From NCBI RefSeq assembly GCF_017591425.1, contig NW_024467120.1, positions 9,982,001 through 10,046,000 of the forward strand: 64,000 nt of DNA, written 5' to 3'. This document shows positions 60,417-64,000 of this stretch, one piece after another. Position 1 is the stretch's first letter. Every line of letters starts with the position of its first letter. Origin of the DNA: Ochotona curzoniae (Eukaryota > Chordata > Mammalia > Lagomorpha > Ochotonidae). Below the pieces are notes generated by a model, which had not been told where the DNA came from, ran no database searches, and saw only the letters and a program-made list of their open reading frames with translations. The translations under genes and the position numbers were made by a program.

Positions 60417-60585
60417 CTTTTTTTTCTTTCCTTATTATTATTATTATATGATGCAGTTCCATAGGCTCTGGGATTTCCATTATCCCCCTCCCTAAGTCTT
60501 CTCCCCACACACATATTACCCCTATGCTATTACAATAGTATCATAAAGAGTCATGAGTCCGTCACTGTGGGCATCGTCAGCGGCT
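60417..60585 (-). mobile_element. LINE-1 3'-UTR stub
   Basis: Antisense 'atgatgcagttccataggctctgggatttccattatcccc' and 'gctattacaatagtatcataaagagtcatgagtcc' match the 3' UTR at 1320-1450. It is about 170 bases, strongly 5'-truncated. Confidence 0.85.
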
Positions 60586-61629
60586 TTCAAAATAAACCAT
60601 TGAACTTAGTCAGGTTTTAAAACCATGAACAAATTATTATTACCGGCTAGAAAACTTGACTTGGTCTTAAAAATGAACTCATTTGACATGTTCTTCCTTA
60701 AAAGTAGTTTGTGCTACAGTTTATAACCTTATCATCCTAACAATAGATCAGCAGATGAACAATTTTCTTCAATTTTCACAAAAACAAAGTCAATCAAGGG
60801 TCATCAGAAGTAAAGCCCTTTGATGCCAGCTGCCATTCCAGCTTCCTCTCCCATGACTCCTTCCCCCCACTCTCAGTACTGGCTATGAAGATTCCCTGTG
60901 CAAAACGTTCAAGTATTTCAATACCGTCATGATTTTGATCAATTAAGCTTCTGTGCAAAGATTGTTTTATGTTCCTTTCTTGTTTAATTTTGAAATCCAT
61001 CTTACTCTATGAGTTTGAAGCCAAACATCATAATCTGGATGAGACATTATCTTATCCCCCACACATGCGCACACCCTAGCAGCATCTACAACAAAGTCAG
61101 AGTGAGGTAGAGGATTACATACAGACAAAACCCTAACCCTAACCCAGCAGTGTGGCTTCTCCCCTTATCTCCGGGAAGACCAAAAATAACGATCTCTACT
61201 TCCCCTACTTCCCCTAATCCTCAACCTTCTGCCCTAATCAACTATGTAAACATTATCAAAACTAAAATTTAAAAAAGAATGGGCCCAACATTGACCTACA
61301 CTATGAGATTGCTTTCTGGTTGATTCTGATAAATTGGTAGGCAAGGCATCCACAGAGTTGTATATGAGCTCTGAATTGGGTTAACTTTTTTACTATTGTC
61401 TGTTTTGGCGTGGTATTACTCGGTCTAAATTTTATAAAGCAAGCAAGTTTTCACATACTTGTGACAGGAGACGATACAGAGCAAAACACAACATGGCGTC
61501 TGTGCCATAAACAGAGTCCCAGAATGTTATACCAGAGCTGACAGAATGAGAAACCATAGCTAAAATCTAAAGGACAATATTTTTTAAAGGACAGGAGTTG
61601 ACAGTTCTTTAGTTTGTTTTGTTTTGTTA
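60586..61629. other. Unique non-coding DNA with short telomere-like run
   Basis: CCCTAACCCTAACCC at 61131-61145 and a tandem 'cttcccctac' at 61199-61216. No gene recognised. Confidence 0.4.
61131..61145. repeat. Interstitial telomere-like repeat (2.5 units)
   Basis: CCCTAACCCTAACCC, vertebrate telomere unit in the C-strand sense. Too short to be more than a curiosity. Confidence 0.9.
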
Positions 61630-61634
61630 TGCTT

Positions 61635-61835
61635 TTTGAAAAGGTAAATTTACAGAGAGGAGAGACAGAAAGATCATCCATTTGCTGGTTCATTCCCCAG
61701 ATGGCCTCAATGGCAGGAGTTGAACCAATTTGAAGCCAGGGTCTTTTTCCTGGTCTTTCCCAAGGGTGCAGGGTTCGCAGGCTTTGAGCCATCCTTTGCT
61801 GCATCCCCCAGGCCACAAGCAGGTAGCTGGAGCAG
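61635..61835 (-). mobile_element. C-type SINE fragment, head missing
   Basis: 'aaggtaaatttacagagaggagagacag', 'catttgctggttcattccccagatggcc', 'aggccacaagcaggtagctgg'. It stops before the '(gcgcc)catatggg' block. Confidence 0.85.
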
Positions 61836-62726
61836 TTAAGACAAGACTAACCTAAAGGGAGACATAAACTCTAATACAGTAGTATTAGGTGGCTTTAACA
61901 GCACACTTTGAGATGTGAACATATCTAGACAGAAAGTCAAGAAAGAAACAGCAGAATTAAACTGCACCCCAGATCAACTGGATTTAATAGACATCTTCAG
62001 AACTGTCCTCCCAATAACAAAATGCGTATTCTTCTAAAAACTACATGGGACATTCTCTGAGAGCATACACAATCAGTCACAAAATATGTTTCAGCAAGTT
62101 TAAAAGAACACTAAGAATATTGAGCATCTTTTCTAACCACAATACAATAAAATCAGAAAAAAGTATAAACTGTACAAACAAGTGGAAATTAAACAATTTA
62201 TCCCTGAAAACCAATGGAACAAGGAGAAAATTAAGAGATTTTTTTTTAAGTGAATGAAAATGTAAACCCAACATACTAAAACCTATGGAATACAATAAAT
62301 CAGTAGTATTAGGAAATTTATAGAAATAAGTATCTGCATCAAAAAACCCTGAAAGATCCCAAATTAACAACTTACCACTATATTCCAAGGAACTGGAAAA
62401 TCTAGAACAATTAAAATCCAAAATGCCAAAAGAAGTGAATTTGAAAAAAAAATCACAAATAAATGACACGGTAAGTAAAAAATTAAAAAAAAAACTATCA
62501 CAAAAAATCAGTGAAATGACAATCTTATTCTTTGAAAAGCTTAAAAAGGTGACAGACCCTTTGTTAGACTAACAAAGTAATAAAGATGCTTTGAAGACCC
62601 TGAATTAGGAATAAACATGGGAGCATTAAGAACTATGGAGACAGGCAGGGTTATTAGATATTACTATGAACAATTATATGGAAAAAACGTAATAGCCTAG
62701 ACGAAATAGACAAATTCTTGGTGAAA
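61836..62726 (+). mobile_element. LINE-1 ORF2 sense fragment
   Basis: Sense text 'gatcaactggatttaatagacatcttcagaac', 'gggacattctctgagagcatacacaatcagtcacaaaa', 'gtggaaattaaacaatttatccctga' and 'ttagatattactatgaacaattatatgg' spans late endonuclease to early RT. Frameshifts and stops are frequent. It is cut at the right by a SINE, with no ORF2 C-terminus or 3' UTR beyond it, so its right side was deleted. Confidence 0.82.
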
Positions 62727-62960
62727 TTCCCACTTCCCGTCCAGCACCCTGCTTGTGGCCTGGGAAAGCAGTCGAGGAAGGCCCAAAGCCTTGGGACCCT
62801 GCGCCCACATGGGAGACCAGAAAGAGATCCAGGCTCCTGGCTTTGGATTGGTGCAGCTCCGGCCATTGCAGTCACTTGGGAAGTGAATCATCGAATGGAA
62901 GATCCTCCTTTCTGTCTCTCCTCCTCTGTATATATATCTGACTTTGCAATAAACCTTAAA
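62727..62960 (+). mobile_element. C-type SINE, 5'-truncated
   Basis: It starts in the body ('cccacttcccgtccagcaccctgcttgtggcctgggaaagcagtcgagg') and ends 'ctgactttgcaataaacctt' plus an A-rich tail with AAAC repeats to 62982. Confidence 0.92.
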
Positions 62961-62982
62961 AAACAAAACAAACAAACAAAAA

Positions 62983-64000
62983 CCACCTGCTCCTTTTCCA
63001 TGCCACATTCGCACGCCTGGTAAGTTTGTATGGGCTGCCTAACACGGAGAATGTCACGCATAGTCTCTGACTCATGTTACAAATTTCTCCAAAAAGGATG
63101 AAGATTTTGTGTTTATTCACTGGCTTTTTCCCCCATTCCTTTGTGTTTGTTGGTTTTCATTGCTGTTTTATTTTGTTTTTCAGGTAGGCAATAAATAGTA
63201 CCAGCTGATCCCTTGATCCTACCAATTCTTTGTTTTAGGTTTTATCAGGGCTGCCCGATAAACCTTCTTTATTTTCCATCTAGGCTCGGTGTGCATCACA
63301 CACTCTTCAAACAAACCCTGTACTTCGGAGTGCGGCCATTATTCTCAGAGCCTCGAGGGTCCCAACAACAAGTCCAGAGCCTGAGTCATGCTGTTTGTCT
63401 TGGGAAACATGAACTTGGATGTATTTCTTCTCAGCATCTCACTATTGCTGAAATAGCTGTCTGCCTTCCAATTGCTGCTGAGTCCCTTTGAGACTCACCC
63501 CGTGCATAGCAGCTTGGGGAATAACATAAACATCAGGAGAGTTCACTCCTTAAGTGAACAGATGTTGTGGTTCTTTTTCTGTGTCTCCGTTCACAGGGAG
63601 GTTTCCTTCTCTGTGGTACTGCCCTGCCCCTTTTTGGTGCTAGACTCTGACCTCTGTGCCTAGACTGTAAGCCTGCCATGCTGTGATTCATTTCTAGATA
63701 GAGGGTTTGCAGGTTAAGCAAGTTCCCAACCCCAACTGTAAAGCATTAATTACCATGTCATTTTTTTTCTTCCAGTTTCTTTATTGATTGCAATAGGACC
63801 TGTGCAAAAATAAAGTAACACCTAGAATCATGCAATGATAAGCTATAAAGAATCACATGGTATTTTTCCATGATAACACTTTACTTTTAAATATGAAAAA
63901 ATAAGTCACATCTAGATATTAAATGGCCTGAAAATGCTTAACGCCTAATTAAATAATCCACTTCAAAGCCTGCTATAGTCTCTTTTATTGTGTTACACCT
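62983..64000. other. Unique non-coding DNA
   Basis: No repeat recognised. The frame 63213-63491 has no known domain and its surroundings show no convincing splice sites. Confidence 0.4.

Noticed and set aside
61131..61145. Telomere fusion or chromosome-end signal
   Set aside because: Only 2.5 units, with no longer degenerate array; such short runs arise by chance.
62077..62469. 130-codon frame, minus strand
   Set aside because: Antisense of an A-rich L1 ORF2 fragment; composition (Phe, Leu, Ser) fits a shadow frame.

Overview
This window looks like mammalian nuclear DNA from a gene-poor, repeat-rich region. I recognise no intact protein-coding gene. The organism is most likely a lagomorph. 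About thirty copies of a tRNA-derived SINE of the lagomorph C-repeat type are present: a tRNA-like head, a GC-rich body with phrases such as 'gggatcccatatgggcgcc', and a CT-rich tail ending in 'aataaataaatctttaaa'. The tail wording of the younger copies ('gtatatccgcctttccaat', 'gtgaatcatcggatggaagatc') suggests pika (Ochotona) rather than rabbit. That species call is from memory of the families and is only moderately sure.

Layout. 957-5790: SINE, then a nearly full-length LINE-1 ORF2 plus 3' UTR on the minus strand, dead. 6180-8400: old SINEs and one old mammalian interspersed repeat. 10070-14044: an older minus-strand L1 carrying a younger nested, 5'-inverted L1 (about 11071-12327), followed by two young SINEs. 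15285-20640: L1 3'-UTR pieces, old SINEs, a (CA)n tract, a MIR fragment. 21700-22070: a TOMM20 retropseudogene on the minus strand. 22678-33640: SINE-rich, with a cluster at 29403-30850. 35985-37510: L1 with two SINEs. 38655-39830: SINEs. 39830-42830: a repeat-poor island with conserved-enhancer character and a strong CTCF-like motif. 42830-47345: dense nested SINE/L1 accretion. 48600-52440: a second, older 5'-inverted L1. 53030-64000: old repeats, L1 3'-UTR pieces, an L1 ORF2 sense fragment and microsatellites, separated by unique DNA.

Functional logic. The only biochemical functions encoded are decayed L1 endonuclease/reverse transcriptase and internal RNA polymerase III promoters in young SINEs. 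L1 machinery supplies the enzymatic activity that copies SINEs and mRNAs, which explains the SINEs with target-site duplications and the TOMM20 processed copy. The most interesting features are structural records of retrotransposition and repair: two twin-primed L1s, a 68-bp L1 stub with perfect target-site duplications, and a 36-bp templated insertion flanked by a 14-bp duplication. The 40.1-41.6 kb island is the best candidate for regulatory function. No new enzyme system, CRISPR array, operon or RNA gene was found.
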